Positions 52,055 to 60,888 of a stretch of 64,000 bases of DNA are shown one piece after another. The DNA is from a virus. Under the pieces are notes generated by a model. It was not told where the DNA came from. It made no database searches and saw only the letters and a program-made list of their open reading frames with translations. Within the stretch, counting starts at the first letter, position 1. Each line of letters begins with the position of its first letter. The position numbers and the translations under genes were made by a program. Location of the stretch: positions 1 through 64,000 of the IMG/VR virus record IMGVR_UViG_3300032323_001407; one strand, given 5' to 3'.

Positions 52055-52080
52055 GCCCCCAAAATTAATTGGGGGCCTTT
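52051..52080 (-). terminator. Intrinsic terminator after the major capsid gene
   Basis: On the minus strand AAAGGCCCCC pairs with GGGGGCTTTT (10 bp including one G-U) around a 10-nt loop, followed by CATTTTAATTTT. It lies 21 nt after the capsid stop. Confidence 0.88.
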
Positions 52081-52101
52081 CGGTAGTTATTTCTTATTTA
52101 A

Positions 52102-53157
52102 TTAAGAAGCAACCTTAACGTCTTTTACGACTACCCATGCATCTGCCTGCTCAATTTGGGTACCAACACGAGTATACATTGTATATTCGATTGAGTCCTT
52201 CTTTGGCCAGAAGAAGCGGTAAACAGTTACATCGCGCTTGATACCAATAACAACGTTATTTGGGAATGTCAAGTGGACGTCTCCGTGCTCTCCTGTTGGT
52301 GTTGCATATGAACCTGTCTGTGTTTCCTTAAGTAGTGGAACTTCAACAATTGGAATACCAAATGCGAATGGTGCTACGTATCCTGCTGGACCACCAAGTC
52401 CGCCTTCGTTTCCACGGATAATGCTTGAAGCAATATCTTGTGGGTTAGAAGAACCGTATTGACCCAACTGTGAAGTTGAGTACAAGTAGTCTTGAATTAG
52501 GTTTGAGCCTGCAAGGAAGCGTAGGTCTGGACGACGCTGCTTGTACTTACGTGGCATAGCCTTTAGTGCCTTGTTGAAGATGTCACGAGATACTCCTGCA
52601 CCCGCTCCAGCTACTACACGACCATTTGTCTTTGCAATCTTGACAATACCATCAAATGCCTTGTATAGGTTATCTGAAGATAGAGCTGTGTTACCGTTAA
52701 GGACTACGTCCTCTAGGTCATTACCAGCCTGTGTTGCCATCAGTCTTGCAATGTGATCTTCTAGATCTGCACCTTCAATGTTGTCTTCTAGAGACTCAGT
52801 TGAAAGTTCCCAATCTAGGCGAAGCTTCTTTGTTGTGAGAGAAATCTTTGAGAACTGTACTGCTGCGTTTGAGCCAGTGTTCTCTGCTTCAGATGCAAGC
52901 TTCATAAGCTTTTCTCCGACGCCGATACGATCAATCTCTGTAGTGTCAGCTCTCATTCGAACTGTACGTGCTACTTTACCGATTACTGTTGCATCGAACA
53001 TGTAATCGAGGAATCTTGCGGATTGCTCAGGATTGAGCAAGCCTCCCTTACCCTCGGAACCTACGTGAATTCCGTCGGTAGGGTTTGCTGCGCCAGTCAT
53101 TCCACCTGTTAGTGTTGTGCCTGCTTCAGCTGCTTTTGCTAATAGTTCATTACTCAT
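52102..53157 (-). CDS. Major capsid protein (HK97 fold)
   Basis: The 351-residue protein has the HK97-type layout: an N-terminal arm (GLLNPEQSARFLDYMFDATV), a spine helix region with IARLMATQAGNDLEDVVLNG, and a P-domain/A-domain with RFLAGSNLIQDYL and PFAFGIPIVEVPLL. It follows the protease-scaffold gene, as is usual, and is followed by a strong terminator. Direct use as mature subunit or cleavage after the N-terminal arm cannot be decided. Confidence 0.9.
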   Translation of the reverse strand: MSNELLAKAAEAGTTLTGGMTGAANPTDGIHVGSEGKGGLLNPEQSARFLDYMFDATVIGKVARTVRMRADTTEIDRIGVGEKLMKLASEAENTGSNAAVQFSKISLTTKKLRLDWELSTESLEDNIEGADLEDHIARLMATQAGNDLEDVVLNGNTALSSDNLYKAFDGIVKIAKTNGRVVAGAGAGVSRDIFNKALKAMPRKYKQRRPDLRFLAGSNLIQDYLYSTSQLGQYGSSNPQDIASSIIRGNEGGLGGPAGYVAPFAFGIPIVEVPLLKETQTGSYATPTGEHGDVHLTFPNNVVIGIKRDVTVYRFFWPKKDSIEYTMYTRVGTQIEQADAWVVVKDVKVAS

Positions 53158-53175
53158 TAGTTTTTCACCATACCC

Positions 53176-54492
53176 TTATTTTGTTAATTCGCTAACGGAA
53201 CCGAGGAAAGTGCCGTTCCATTTTGATTTTTTGATTGTTACTCCAGCTGACCCGCCAAGGTCAGAGGACTTCTTGATTGCAGTGTCTGATTCTACTGCGT
53301 CTACTCTTTTTTCAACTGTGTCCATAATGGACTTAATTGAATCAACTGCTGTTGAGAGTTCTGTGTGCTTTTCTGCTAATTCTGAAATTCTCAAATCGAC
53401 ATTCTTGCTAAAAGCTTCGACTGTCTCCTTGATTGTTGAAACCTGAGCAGCGTTTGCCTCAGAGGCCTTTTCCAAAGTCTCTGAGAAGAAACCCTTAAGG
53501 TCGCCTAGCATTTTAACAAAATCAGGTGATTCCTGAACTGTTAGTTCTGCTGATTTTTCCAGAACTTCGGCAGAAGTTTCTTCAGCTACAACTTCAGCAG
53601 ACTCTTGTTCTACTGGGGCAACTTCTTCAATAATTTCTGCAGGTGCTTCTGGAGCTACTGCTTCTTCTACTACTGGAGTTGCTTCTGTTACATTAAGCTT
53701 TTCCACTTCATTTCCTCCTTCTGCAATTGCCATATTTATATTTGTGTTGTCAGGCAATGTTTGCAATCTTGATCTACGTGAATCAAGAATCTTCTCTATT
53801 TCTTTTCCTTTGTTTACGTCGTTTGATTCTACCCATCCAATGAGTTCTGTTTTTTTACCAGTAACTGGAGATATGTATTCTGATTCTGTTGACATAAATA
53901 CAGAATCGCTTTCTGCACAATAAAAAATATTTTCCATTTTAACATCTGCTGCGATGCCTTTAAAAATCATTTGTCCATTTACTTTTTCGATAGATAAAAT
54001 GTTACATAGTTCATTTGCTGGTGAATCAACGATTGATAGTTCAACTAGTGCATAGTCTTTGATAAATCTTACTGATGCTCCTGTTGATTTGTTTACTTCG
54101 TTATCTGATTCAATAATCTTTCCGCCGATGGAAAATCCTGTTAGTGTTCCGTCTAGAACCTTTTCCCAAGTATCCTGAGCGCCCTTAGAAATGTATGCAT
54201 CAACGTAAACTCCGTTGTAAAATTCTTTTGTTGCAGGGTCATAAAAAGTTTCTGGTCTAAATGATGCCACCTTGCCAACTGCAAGTGGCTGATGCATTTC
54301 TCTTAGGTTTCCTCTAAAGCTTTCAAACGCTTTCATGCTGGCTTCTTGAGTAACGACATCACCAGTCTGATCCAGGTTATCTAATGTTGCGAATCCTGAG
54401 ACTGTTCTTTTTTCTCTATTGACCTTCGTAAATGGAACTGATAAATTAATAGCATTTCCATTAGAAGACCAATGTGACTTTTCTATGATCAT
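53176..54492 (-). CDS. Prohead protease fused to a scaffold-like C-terminus
   Basis: Residues 1-165 are an HK97/S78-type protease: TVSGFATLDNLDQTGDVV, catalytic H67 (REMHQP) and S121 (GFSIGG). Residues about 240-415 are acidic (VVEEAVAPEAPAEIIEE) and then coiled coil (EKRVDAVESD), the composition of a scaffolding domain. The last 25 residues are basic. It would guide prohead assembly and then be cleaved. The -10 box is only 9 nt before the ATG, with no ribosome binding site. Confidence 0.88.
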   Translation of the reverse strand: MIIEKSHWSSNGNAINLSVPFTKVNREKRTVSGFATLDNLDQTGDVVTQEASMKAFESFRGNLREMHQPLAVGKVASFRPETFYDPATKEFYNGVYVDAYISKGAQDTWEKVLDGTLTGFSIGGKIIESDNEVNKSTGASVRFIKDYALVELSIVDSPANELCNILSIEKVNGQMIFKGIAADVKMENIFYCAESDSVFMSTESEYISPVTGKKTELIGWVESNDVNKGKEIEKILDSRRSRLQTLPDNTNINMAIAEGGNEVEKLNVTEATPVVEEAVAPEAPAEIIEEVAPVEQESAEVVAEETSAEVLEKSAELTVQESPDFVKMLGDLKGFFSETLEKASEANAAQVSTIKETVEAFSKNVDLRISELAEKHTELSTAVDSIKSIMDTVEKRVDAVESDTAIKKSSDLGGSAGVTIKKSKWNGTFLGSVSELTK

Positions 54493-54501
54493 ATGTTATA
54501 T

Positions 54502-54530
54502 ATTATAGAGATTGTTGTATCAAAAGGCAA
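54502..54530 (-). promoter_or_regulatory. Promoter for protease and capsid genes
   Basis: TTGCCT (54525-54530) and TATAAT (54502-54507) are 17 nt apart on the minus strand; the ATG is 9 nt beyond, so the mRNA has almost no leader. A 7-bp inverted repeat (AACTAGT, 54533-54539, with ACTAGTT, 54548-54554) spans the portal stop just upstream and may reduce read-through. Confidence 0.6.
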
Positions 54531-54548
54531 ATAACTAGTTGAGTAGGA

Positions 54549-56129
54549 CTAGTTGACTTGTCTTCCATCTCCCTTTGCATTTCTACCCTCCCCAGATTTA
54601 TCTGGAGAATTTGCAGATCTTTCTTGGTCACGTGCTCTGCTTTGGTTGGCCTGAGCCTTAATTTCGGCGGCTTGGGCTGCAAGATCTACTGGGACATCCC
54701 CACCATCTCTTGGAACCATTCCCATTCTAACTCTAATTTCATTTGGAGTTATTACCTGGAATCTAAGGTATCTTTCATCAATCTTTGACTGGGTATCTGC
54801 ATCTGTAAGACTTAATTCATTAAATTTAAGTTCTAAAGCATCGGTCATTTCTTGAATAATCTTATTTAATTTCTTTTCTAGATTTTCTTGGGCTGGTCTG
54901 CAAACTTGCTCTTTAAATGTTTTATCTGCATCTCTGGCTGCGGCAAGGTTGATTCCTGCTGGTGTGCCAATTTTATTAATTGGGACTCTATGAGCCATTA
55001 ATATTTCATCTCTATTGGATTGGCGATATATATTAAATGAAGACTCTTGAGATCCCGCCTCAATTGGCTCCATCTTAAATTCAGTCTTTGAGTCTGGAGA
55101 ATCTGGAGGAAGTGGAATGTATAGCGACCTGTGGTTCTTTCCTCTTAATCCTACTTGGAAAAACTCAAGCAACTTTCTTTCTGATTCTGTAGAAAGCTTT
55201 GCGCCCTTTACCGTAATAATGTATCTTGGAACAGCCTTATTTTCAAAGTAGTCAAGGTTATACTTACCAGCAAATTCATTTCCAGCCATAGCATTTTGTG
55301 CAGCAATAATGTCTGGGATTCCGTAATAATTATTCTTTGGGGTATACTTCTTTAAATGAATAATTTCGTTAGGTCTGTCTTCTTGACCAGCGATTGGATT
55401 TACTGTTTCCGTGTCTCCAAAATTTCTAAAGAAAACAGCCTTGCCATAAAGAAGCTGTATAAAACCGTCTCTAAGGCGTCTTACACGCATTGTCTTTGAA
55501 GGGATGTGCCCGATGTACCCTATCTTGCCAGTCGTTGTTCTACCGACCTCCAGATAGCCATTACCAGTAGCCTCTATGTCGGTGTAGAACTTTATAAGAG
55601 TTTCTTTAAATGTTTCATCTTCGTTGCAATCTTCTAGCCAACGGTGAAGGTCTTGCTTAATTCTATTCAGCTTCTTACGTGCTCTTTCTAGCTGTTTCTC
55701 ATCTTCTATATCTTCAAGTGTGTCTGTAGTTTTTTTGGATTCAATAAAATCAAATCCTAGGCCTACTATGTTAGCAACCTTTGCATTTATTGCTGCGTAA
55801 TTGTAAGGCGAAATTTCATAAATTGTTGAAAGATAATCTAAATTGTATTCTGGTTGAATTAGATCAAATGTAGCGTAACCGCTGACTGCCTGTTGGTGTT
55901 GAAGCTGCTGGCTTACAGAACCATCTTTACCAGTAAATGCTTTTTGTAGATCTCTAGATACTTTTCTTCTAAATGAGGCACCAAGTCCTGAAAGCTTTAA
56001 TATTTCTTCAGCATCTATATCAAACAGGTCATCAGATTTTTGTGTTGTAGGATTGTTAAATCTCATCCAGTCTGCAACATTAGATATCTCTATATTGTCT
56101 TGAACTGTATCTTCGTCATATTCAATCAT
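54549..56129 (-). CDS. Portal protein
   Basis: The 526-residue protein is of the phage portal (HK97/SPP1-like) type: YAAINAKVANIVGLGFDF near 125, a wing region with TGNGYLEVGRTTTGKIGYI and PNEIIHLKKYTPKNNYYGIP, and a stem/crown with IYRQSNRDEILMAHRVP. It forms the dodecameric ring for DNA packaging. The C-terminus is basic and disordered. The order portal, protease, capsid is standard; the terminase is absent here. Confidence 0.93.
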   Translation of the reverse strand: MIEYDEDTVQDNIEISNVADWMRFNNPTTQKSDDLFDIDAEEILKLSGLGASFRRKVSRDLQKAFTGKDGSVSQQLQHQQAVSGYATFDLIQPEYNLDYLSTIYEISPYNYAAINAKVANIVGLGFDFIESKKTTDTLEDIEDEKQLERARKKLNRIKQDLHRWLEDCNEDETFKETLIKFYTDIEATGNGYLEVGRTTTGKIGYIGHIPSKTMRVRRLRDGFIQLLYGKAVFFRNFGDTETVNPIAGQEDRPNEIIHLKKYTPKNNYYGIPDIIAAQNAMAGNEFAGKYNLDYFENKAVPRYIITVKGAKLSTESERKLLEFFQVGLRGKNHRSLYIPLPPDSPDSKTEFKMEPIEAGSQESSFNIYRQSNRDEILMAHRVPINKIGTPAGINLAAARDADKTFKEQVCRPAQENLEKKLNKIIQEMTDALELKFNELSLTDADTQSKIDERYLRFQVITPNEIRVRMGMVPRDGGDVPVDLAAQAAEIKAQANQSRARDQERSANSPDKSGEGRNAKGDGRQVN

Positions 56130-56470
56130 TTTTTACCACCATTTAGTCTAGCCATTTCTTCTTTGTGAACACCGATGTCTAGTGGATCTGGAGTTAGACC
56201 CCATCTTAATCTTTGCTTTTGATACTCAAACTCTTCTTCATCAATTTGTCGGCTTCCCTCAATAAACTTAGGCTGACCAACATCAATTCCATAGTGTGCT
56301 ACGGCTGCTGCAAGCAAAGCAATTCTTTCCTTGTTTCCAATCATGGACTGTATAGATAAAAAGTTATTGTCTTCGTCGCCAACCCATCTTCCGTCAGGCA
56401 TCTCCCACACGTAGACTCCTAGCCTGGTTTCACCAGACTTCATTTGGGCATTAATTCTTTTTATATCCAT
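56126..56470 (-). CDS. Conserved head-module protein (114 aa)
   Basis: It contains LGVYVWEMPDGRWVGDEDNN and a C-terminal LRWGLTPDPLDIGVHKEEM. It overlaps the portal start (ATGA). No ribosome binding site precedes the ATG, but TGGTAAAAT lies 8 nt upstream. The function is unknown. Confidence 0.65.
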   Translation of the reverse strand: MDIKRINAQMKSGETRLGVYVWEMPDGRWVGDEDNNFLSIQSMIGNKERIALLAAAVAHYGIDVGQPKFIEGSRQIDEEEFEYQKQRLRWGLTPDPLDIGVHKEEMARLNGGKK

Positions 56471-56478
56471 AGTTAATT

Positions 56479-56487
56479 ATTTTACCA
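56479..56487 (-). promoter_or_regulatory. Extended -10 promoter for the portal genes (leaderless)
   Basis: TGGTAAAAT on the minus strand is followed after 8 nt by the ATG at 56470, and there is no ribosome binding site. The -35 region is not clear. Confidence 0.45.
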
Positions 56488-56509
56488 TCTTTGTGTGCTT
56501 AAGTCCAGC

Positions 56510-56532
56510 TTTTGTCACTCAATATGACAAAA
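56510..56532. other. Hairpin after the LamG-domain gene
   Basis: The inverted repeat TTTTGTCA/TGACAAAA (8 bp, 7-nt loop) starts immediately after the stop codon at 56533. No U-tract follows on the minus strand, so it may stabilise RNA or bind a protein rather than terminate. Confidence 0.55.
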
Positions 56533-58296
56533 TTATATAATTTGCAACACAACTCTGTCTCTAGAGTATGTAGATACCGACTCTTCTGTCACTTCCATTG
56601 ACGAACCTTGCCCAACAGCTGCAGATTTGCCTATATACAGGTCATAATGATCTTGGTGGCTAATATCTGGATTTGAGTATAGGGCAATATTCTGATACAT
56701 ATTGTCATCAAGAACATTGGATCTTACTCCTAAAAGCTGCTTGCCATTAAACCAAATTTGACCAGATATTATGCTAGAGGTTTTTATTAATATATAATTT
56801 GGCTCACCTATATATAAGTAGGATGATATGTTGGTTGCTGATGACACATCCTGACCATTTATATATATGTTGCTAATATTAGATTTTGATATCCCTCCGC
56901 CTGCCGCCCAGGAAAGAGATGTCTCTACTGCGCCAGTCTTATTAAATATTAGGTTTCCGCTAGAAAGCGTTTTTGGAGTAAATATCATCTCAATATTCCG
57001 AACATCATTTACTGAGTCTATAAAGAATGCTGAAGATTTTGGTCTTATTCCGTTATGGTAGTTTCTACTTCTAACTGGGTAGCTGTTGTTAGAAACATCA
57101 AAATCCCAAGTTGATCCAGAGGTTGGCTGAGATACTGAAAGCGTACTTCCTCCATTATGTGCAAACATTTTCTTTTCAGAATGAAAATAAATCTTTAAGG
57201 AGTATAGTTCTGGAATGTAAAGATCTGGATTTGATGAATCAAAGACTACTCTAAAGTAAAGTATCTTTTGTGAAGAAAAGCTAGAACCTTGTGTAAATTC
57301 TGGAATAGAAGATCCGTTTGAACATATTCTCCACGGGCCAAGTGATGATGTTTCTGAGACATATACTGAAACCCCTTTAGATGACACCCATTCTATTTTT
57401 GAAGATACGTATTGCTTTGTAATATTTAAAACCAGATCTTCTACAAACTCTCCATTGGAGAATCCTGAATTTAAACGTATGCTATTATTGCTTGGGTTGT
57501 ATGACAAAGCCTCATTATCATAAATCAAAGTCTCCCAGGATTCCTGAACTGGATAAACATATTTCGTCTCTATATCTTGATATTTTTCTGCAGCCCTAAA
57601 AAGTTCTCCCAAATCTGGAACAGATACCTGCTCGTCATTGTTTAAAAACAAATTGCTGTAATGTGATGATATTGCTCTTTGTGACAACGAGTATCTGTAC
57701 ACGGCTGGACAATCTATCAAGAAGTGTTCTGTATTGGAGGCTGGTCCAGAATAAAGAGTCACACTAGTATTTGTAAACTTAAAGTCTATTGCTTTAGAAG
57801 CAACTAGAGCCCCATCTACATACAGCAACATTGAATTAACTGAGTAAACTCCAACGGCATGTATCACTCTATCTGAGTTTGGAACTGAATAATCAACTCT
57901 TTCATTTTCTAACTTAAATACCACATTGCCTTTGTCCCAATACAAGCCTATACCGCTTGAGTCTGCAAGTATCGGGGTTAGGGATGTTAAAGTTTTTGGG
58001 TGAAACCATACCTCTAAAGAAAAATCATTATCATATGTATCGATGGTTGCAAAACCACCAGTACCAGTTGTGCCAGAAAAATCTTTTGATAAAGTAAATT
58101 GTAAATAGTTGTTGCTATCTACTTTGCTTGAGTGTGAGCCACCAGAAACAATTGGCATTCCAGATTTAACAATTTGTCCAACATAAGACCCATTATTACC
58201 ACAGCCAGATATATCATAAGCTACTGAGCCAGATAGCTCATCTAGTTTCCACATTCCAATTGGAAAATCTTTTATAGCTGATAAATAGTACGACAT
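56533..58296 (-). CDS. Structural protein with two LamG/concanavalin-like domains
   Basis: The protein has 587 residues. The first domain (about 5-225) opens with GMWKLDELSGSVAYDISGCG and has FSLEVWFHPKTL and SMLLYVDGALVASK, the LamG_3 pattern. A second similar sandwich lies near 400-570 (VRNIEMIFTPKTLSSGNLIF, ISGQIWFNGKQLLG). LamG domains bind glycans. The position between the portal group and the accessory genes suggests a capsid-surface decoration or tail appendage. Confidence 0.75.
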   Translation of the reverse strand: MSYYLSAIKDFPIGMWKLDELSGSVAYDISGCGNNGSYVGQIVKSGMPIVSGGSHSSKVDSNNYLQFTLSKDFSGTTGTGGFATIDTYDNDFSLEVWFHPKTLTSLTPILADSSGIGLYWDKGNVVFKLENERVDYSVPNSDRVIHAVGVYSVNSMLLYVDGALVASKAIDFKFTNTSVTLYSGPASNTEHFLIDCPAVYRYSLSQRAISSHYSNLFLNNDEQVSVPDLGELFRAAEKYQDIETKYVYPVQESWETLIYDNEALSYNPSNNSIRLNSGFSNGEFVEDLVLNITKQYVSSKIEWVSSKGVSVYVSETSSLGPWRICSNGSSIPEFTQGSSFSSQKILYFRVVFDSSNPDLYIPELYSLKIYFHSEKKMFAHNGGSTLSVSQPTSGSTWDFDVSNNSYPVRSRNYHNGIRPKSSAFFIDSVNDVRNIEMIFTPKTLSSGNLIFNKTGAVETSLSWAAGGGISKSNISNIYINGQDVSSATNISSYLYIGEPNYILIKTSSIISGQIWFNGKQLLGVRSNVLDDNMYQNIALYSNPDISHQDHYDLYIGKSAAVGQGSSMEVTEESVSTYSRDRVVLQII

Positions 58297-58463
58297 TATT
58301 TTTTAAACCAGATTCTTTGAAAAAACTTAATTACAGATCTCAAGTCTTCTTTATTTTTTTTATCTACTTTCTCCTGCTTTTCCAAAAACCCATGACTTTG
58401 AAAGTATGGGTTAAATTGAAGATCTGTAAAATGTCTTCTGGGGATTCTTTTATAAGGAGTCAT
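58296..58463 (-). CDS. Small basic protein (55 aa)
   Basis: The frame runs from ATG 58463 to TAA overlapping the next ATG (TAATG). It encodes MTPYKRIPRRHFTDLQFNPY and a lysine-rich helix ending IKFFQRIWFKK. A -10 box 7 nt before the ATG suggests a leaderless transcript. I recognise no family. It fills the only sizeable gap between the LamG gene and the upstream unknown gene. Confidence 0.65.
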   Translation of the reverse strand: MTPYKRIPRRHFTDLQFNPYFQSHGFLEKQEKVDKKNKEDLRSVIKFFQRIWFKK

Positions 58464-58470
58464 ATTTAAT

Positions 58471-58476
58471 ATTATA
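58471..58476 (-). promoter_or_regulatory. -10 box for a leaderless small gene
   Basis: TATAAT lies 7 nt before the ATG at 58463, in the 29-nt gap after the 154-residue gene. No good -35 or ribosome binding site is visible. Confidence 0.4.
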
Positions 58477-58492
58477 CTACATAATCATAAAA

Positions 58493-58957
58493 TTAGCAGT
58501 CTAGCTTTTTTTTAATACCCAAATTTAAGAGGAATCTTTCTGGGTCAAATCTCCAGTTATCTTTGGCAAATGAGGTCATTATTTCCATGCAGGTATTTTC
58601 GTATGCCTGATCTGAAATTAAAGGCTTTAGACCCAATAACGTTTCTGTGACATCTATATAGTTTGTTCTAAGAAATGTTGGATCCCCCGCCTGATTTCTC
58701 TTAAACACCTTTTCATTTACTTTTCCTGTAGGCTCATATAATCTTACTGTAAGGTATTGTTTTGCAAAGCCCCAGTCATTGTACATGTTATATGCTTCTG
58801 CTGCCTCAATCGCATTTGGGAAAAATATAATTGATCTCGCTGGCTCTTCCCCATCCCTTGCAATTGTAAGCATGTAAGCGTCGCTTCTTTTTTCATTAAC
58901 TGAATTAACATACTCTTTAACTACATCATGATGCTCTTGCTTTAGTTGCCCACTCAT
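58493..58957 (-). CDS. Hypothetical protein (154 aa)
   Basis: I start at ATG 58957, which overlaps the methyltransferase stop (TAATG). It contains MLTIARDGEEPARSIIFFPN and AKQYLTVRLYEPTG in the first half, a beta-alpha style, then a helical second half. I recognise no family. It is co-transcribed with the oxygenase/methyltransferase cluster. Confidence 0.6.
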   Translation of the reverse strand: MSGQLKQEHHDVVKEYVNSVNEKRSDAYMLTIARDGEEPARSIIFFPNAIEAAEAYNMYNDWGFAKQYLTVRLYEPTGKVNEKVFKRNQAGDPTFLRTNYIDVTETLLGLKPLISDQAYENTCMEIMTSFAKDNWRFDPERFLLNLGIKKKLDC

Positions 58958-59544
58958 TATGTCCACGCCATCTTAAATTTTTCTCTAAAATCCAAATACG
59001 GTATAGCATATGGATCTACCCACCAATCTTCATGCCAATCTCTAACTACAAGCTTGTATCCAAGAGATGATAAAATTTCTCTTTGAGCTTCCCTCATTCC
59101 CTTATTATTGTACTCAATCTGCGAGTCATGCTCAAAGGTAATTATTGAAAATCTATATTTGCTAAGAGGCACTGCTATTAATCCATGTAGTGTTAAATAT
59201 GGATTCCCAACAGAATTTCCTTCTGGGGTGTAACCAGCATCTATATCAACTTGAAGATAATCTATTTGTTTTGGAAAGTTGTTTTCTTCAAAGTAAGATA
59301 TATAGTTAAAGTGTGTAGCGTCTCCTAATATACAAGGGTTCTTTCTGTTTGATACAAACTCCGCATGTCTTTCTGGATCTATCTCAAAGGATACCCCCTT
59401 CCAATTGTAATCTGTTTCTAGATGATACGTGTTGCTTCCTTTTTTAGAGTCAAACGCTCCAAGCTCAACATAAAAACCATTTTCTTTATTTTTAAGAAGC
59501 TCAGTAACAAATCTTTCTTGTCCACTATTTCCCTTATACTCCAT
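58957..59544 (-). CDS. FkbM-like SAM-dependent methyltransferase
   Basis: The 195-residue protein, from ATG 59544 with GGAG 7 nt upstream, has a Rossmann-like methyltransferase opening: GFYVELGAFDSKKGSNT (SAM loop), then GVSFEIDPER (acidic residue at the end of strand 2) and IDYLQVDIDAGY. This is the FkbM style, in which members O-methylate sugars, lipids or other small molecules. It overlaps the adjacent oxygenase gene by 11 nt, which suggests shared function. The substrate is unknown. Confidence 0.75.
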   Translation of the reverse strand: MEYKGNSGQERFVTELLKNKENGFYVELGAFDSKKGSNTYHLETDYNWKGVSFEIDPERHAEFVSNRKNPCILGDATHFNYISYFEENNFPKQIDYLQVDIDAGYTPEGNSVGNPYLTLHGLIAVPLSKYRFSIITFEHDSQIEYNNKGMREAQREILSSLGYKLVVRDWHEDWWVDPYAIPYLDFREKFKMAWT

Positions 59545-60121
59545 GATATTCTCCAAAAATTTCTTTATTCAATGATATGCTATCATCAATATGATGTTTA
59601 ATAAATACTGATGATATGTATCTAGTTACATCATTTTTAACTGGCTTTGTTCCGTGTAAGACTTTACCGCCATGTATAAGCAATGATCTACTTTTTGGCT
59701 TATGCACTATTTCTAACTCAGGATACTCTACTTCTCCTCCATCATAATTATCATTATAGTAAAGAACAGCACCGTAAAATACCTTTTGATTAGATAGTCT
59801 GTGACCCTCATGATCATCAGTGTGAAGTCCAAGGAATTCATCAATTTTGTATCTTTGTAAGTTTATTCCAGTAACATCATGATTTCCAGAAAACAAATTA
59901 GAGATTCTAGCATGAAAGTCTAAAATCTTGCTATCTGGATAAATAAATTTTCTATTTAAAACCTTGGTGTCCCAAAATTCATACTGTACATCTTCTCCGT
60001 ACCAGTCAGATTCGTTTCTTAATCCTATAAACTGCATTACCTGATCAAGCTCATCTTGTGTTATAAAATTTTGTATTTCATAAACTTGATCAGATAACCT
60101 TACAATTTTATAGTCTGACAA
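59534..60121 (-). CDS. 2OG-Fe(II) oxygenase, P4H-like (1)
   Basis: The 195-residue protein has an intact iron site H100-x-D102 (LGLHTDD) and H156 (VLHGTKP), and the 2-oxoglutarate anchor R167 (DVTRYIS). The hydrophobic VLYYNDNYDGGEVEYP strand is the prolyl-4-hydroxylase hallmark. The start is TTG 60121. The enzyme would hydroxylate an amino-acid side chain or small molecule using O2 and 2-oxoglutarate. Confidence 0.88.
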   Translation of the reverse strand: MSDYKIVRLSDQVYEIQNFITQDELDQVMQFIGLRNESDWYGEDVQYEFWDTKVLNRKFIYPDSKILDFHARISNLFSGNHDVTGINLQRYKIDEFLGLHTDDHEGHRLSNQKVFYGAVLYYNDNYDGGEVEYPELEIVHKPKSRSLLIHGGKVLHGTKPVKNDVTRYISSVFIKHHIDDSISLNKEIFGEYHGV

Positions 60122-60129
60122 GGATTAAA

Positions 60130-60888
60130 TCATTCCTGGTTTTGTTCGTGATAGGCTTTGATGTATTCTTCTGATGGTCCGCCTGGGCCTCCAACAACAT
60201 AACCGTCAACAAATATAAATCCAGGAGTAATAAACTTCTCTCCTGATTTCATTATATGAACTTGGTGCTTGTATGGATCTGTAGACGGGAATATCAATGC
60301 GCTTCCAGCCTTTGGCTTTGCAGTAAATGTAACCATGTCTTTTGTTCTTGGATCTAGCGCATCATCTGGTGGTCTAAGATGACCATTCATTTCTAATCTC
60401 AGATCTTCTGGTCTGATAACAAATGATATCTCTCCGCCTTCGTAGTTATCATTCCAATAAATAATAATTGACCATTCCAAGCTGTTGTCTCCAGCCTGTC
60501 TATCAAAGTGTGCGCCCATTGCACAACCTTCAATATATTTTTGGATACCGACAAATGGTGATACGTTTGGTACTCCCTTAAGACCTCTATCAACAATAAA
60601 AGATTCTGATATATTTTTAATAGCATTTCTAATTGTTGATATAATAAAGTCTACATCTTTTCTTATGTCTTCATCTAAATTTTCTACCTCAGAAAGATTA
60701 AAGTCTTTTTTCTTTCCGAAGATATTACCATCTCTACTGCTTGAATTCCAGTTTTTCCAGCTTGGGATAACCTTGTGAACTCTTTCATCAGAATCTAGCT
60801 TATTGATTAAATCAATAATTGCTTGGGGGTTTTCGATTACATCTGAGTACATGTAAACATTTTCATGTAATTTTTCTTCTAGCTTCAT
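60130..60888 (-). CDS. 2OG-Fe(II) oxygenase, P4H-like (2)
   Basis: The 252-residue protein has H127-x-D129 (GAHFDRQAG) and H208 (YKHQVHIM). The 2-oxoglutarate-binding basic residue is K218 rather than arginine, as in animal collagen prolyl 4-hydroxylases. IYWNDNYEGGEISFVI is the conserved strand, with an insertion of about 25 residues after it. Its ATG overlaps the preceding stop (TAATG). Confidence 0.87.
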   Translation of the reverse strand: MKLEEKLHENVYMYSDVIENPQAIIDLINKLDSDERVHKVIPSWKNWNSSSRDGNIFGKKKDFNLSEVENLDEDIRKDVDFIISTIRNAIKNISESFIVDRGLKGVPNVSPFVGIQKYIEGCAMGAHFDRQAGDNSLEWSIIIYWNDNYEGGEISFVIRPEDLRLEMNGHLRPPDDALDPRTKDMVTFTAKPKAGSALIFPSTDPYKHQVHIMKSGEKFITPGFIFVDGYVVGGPGGPSEEYIKAYHEQNQE

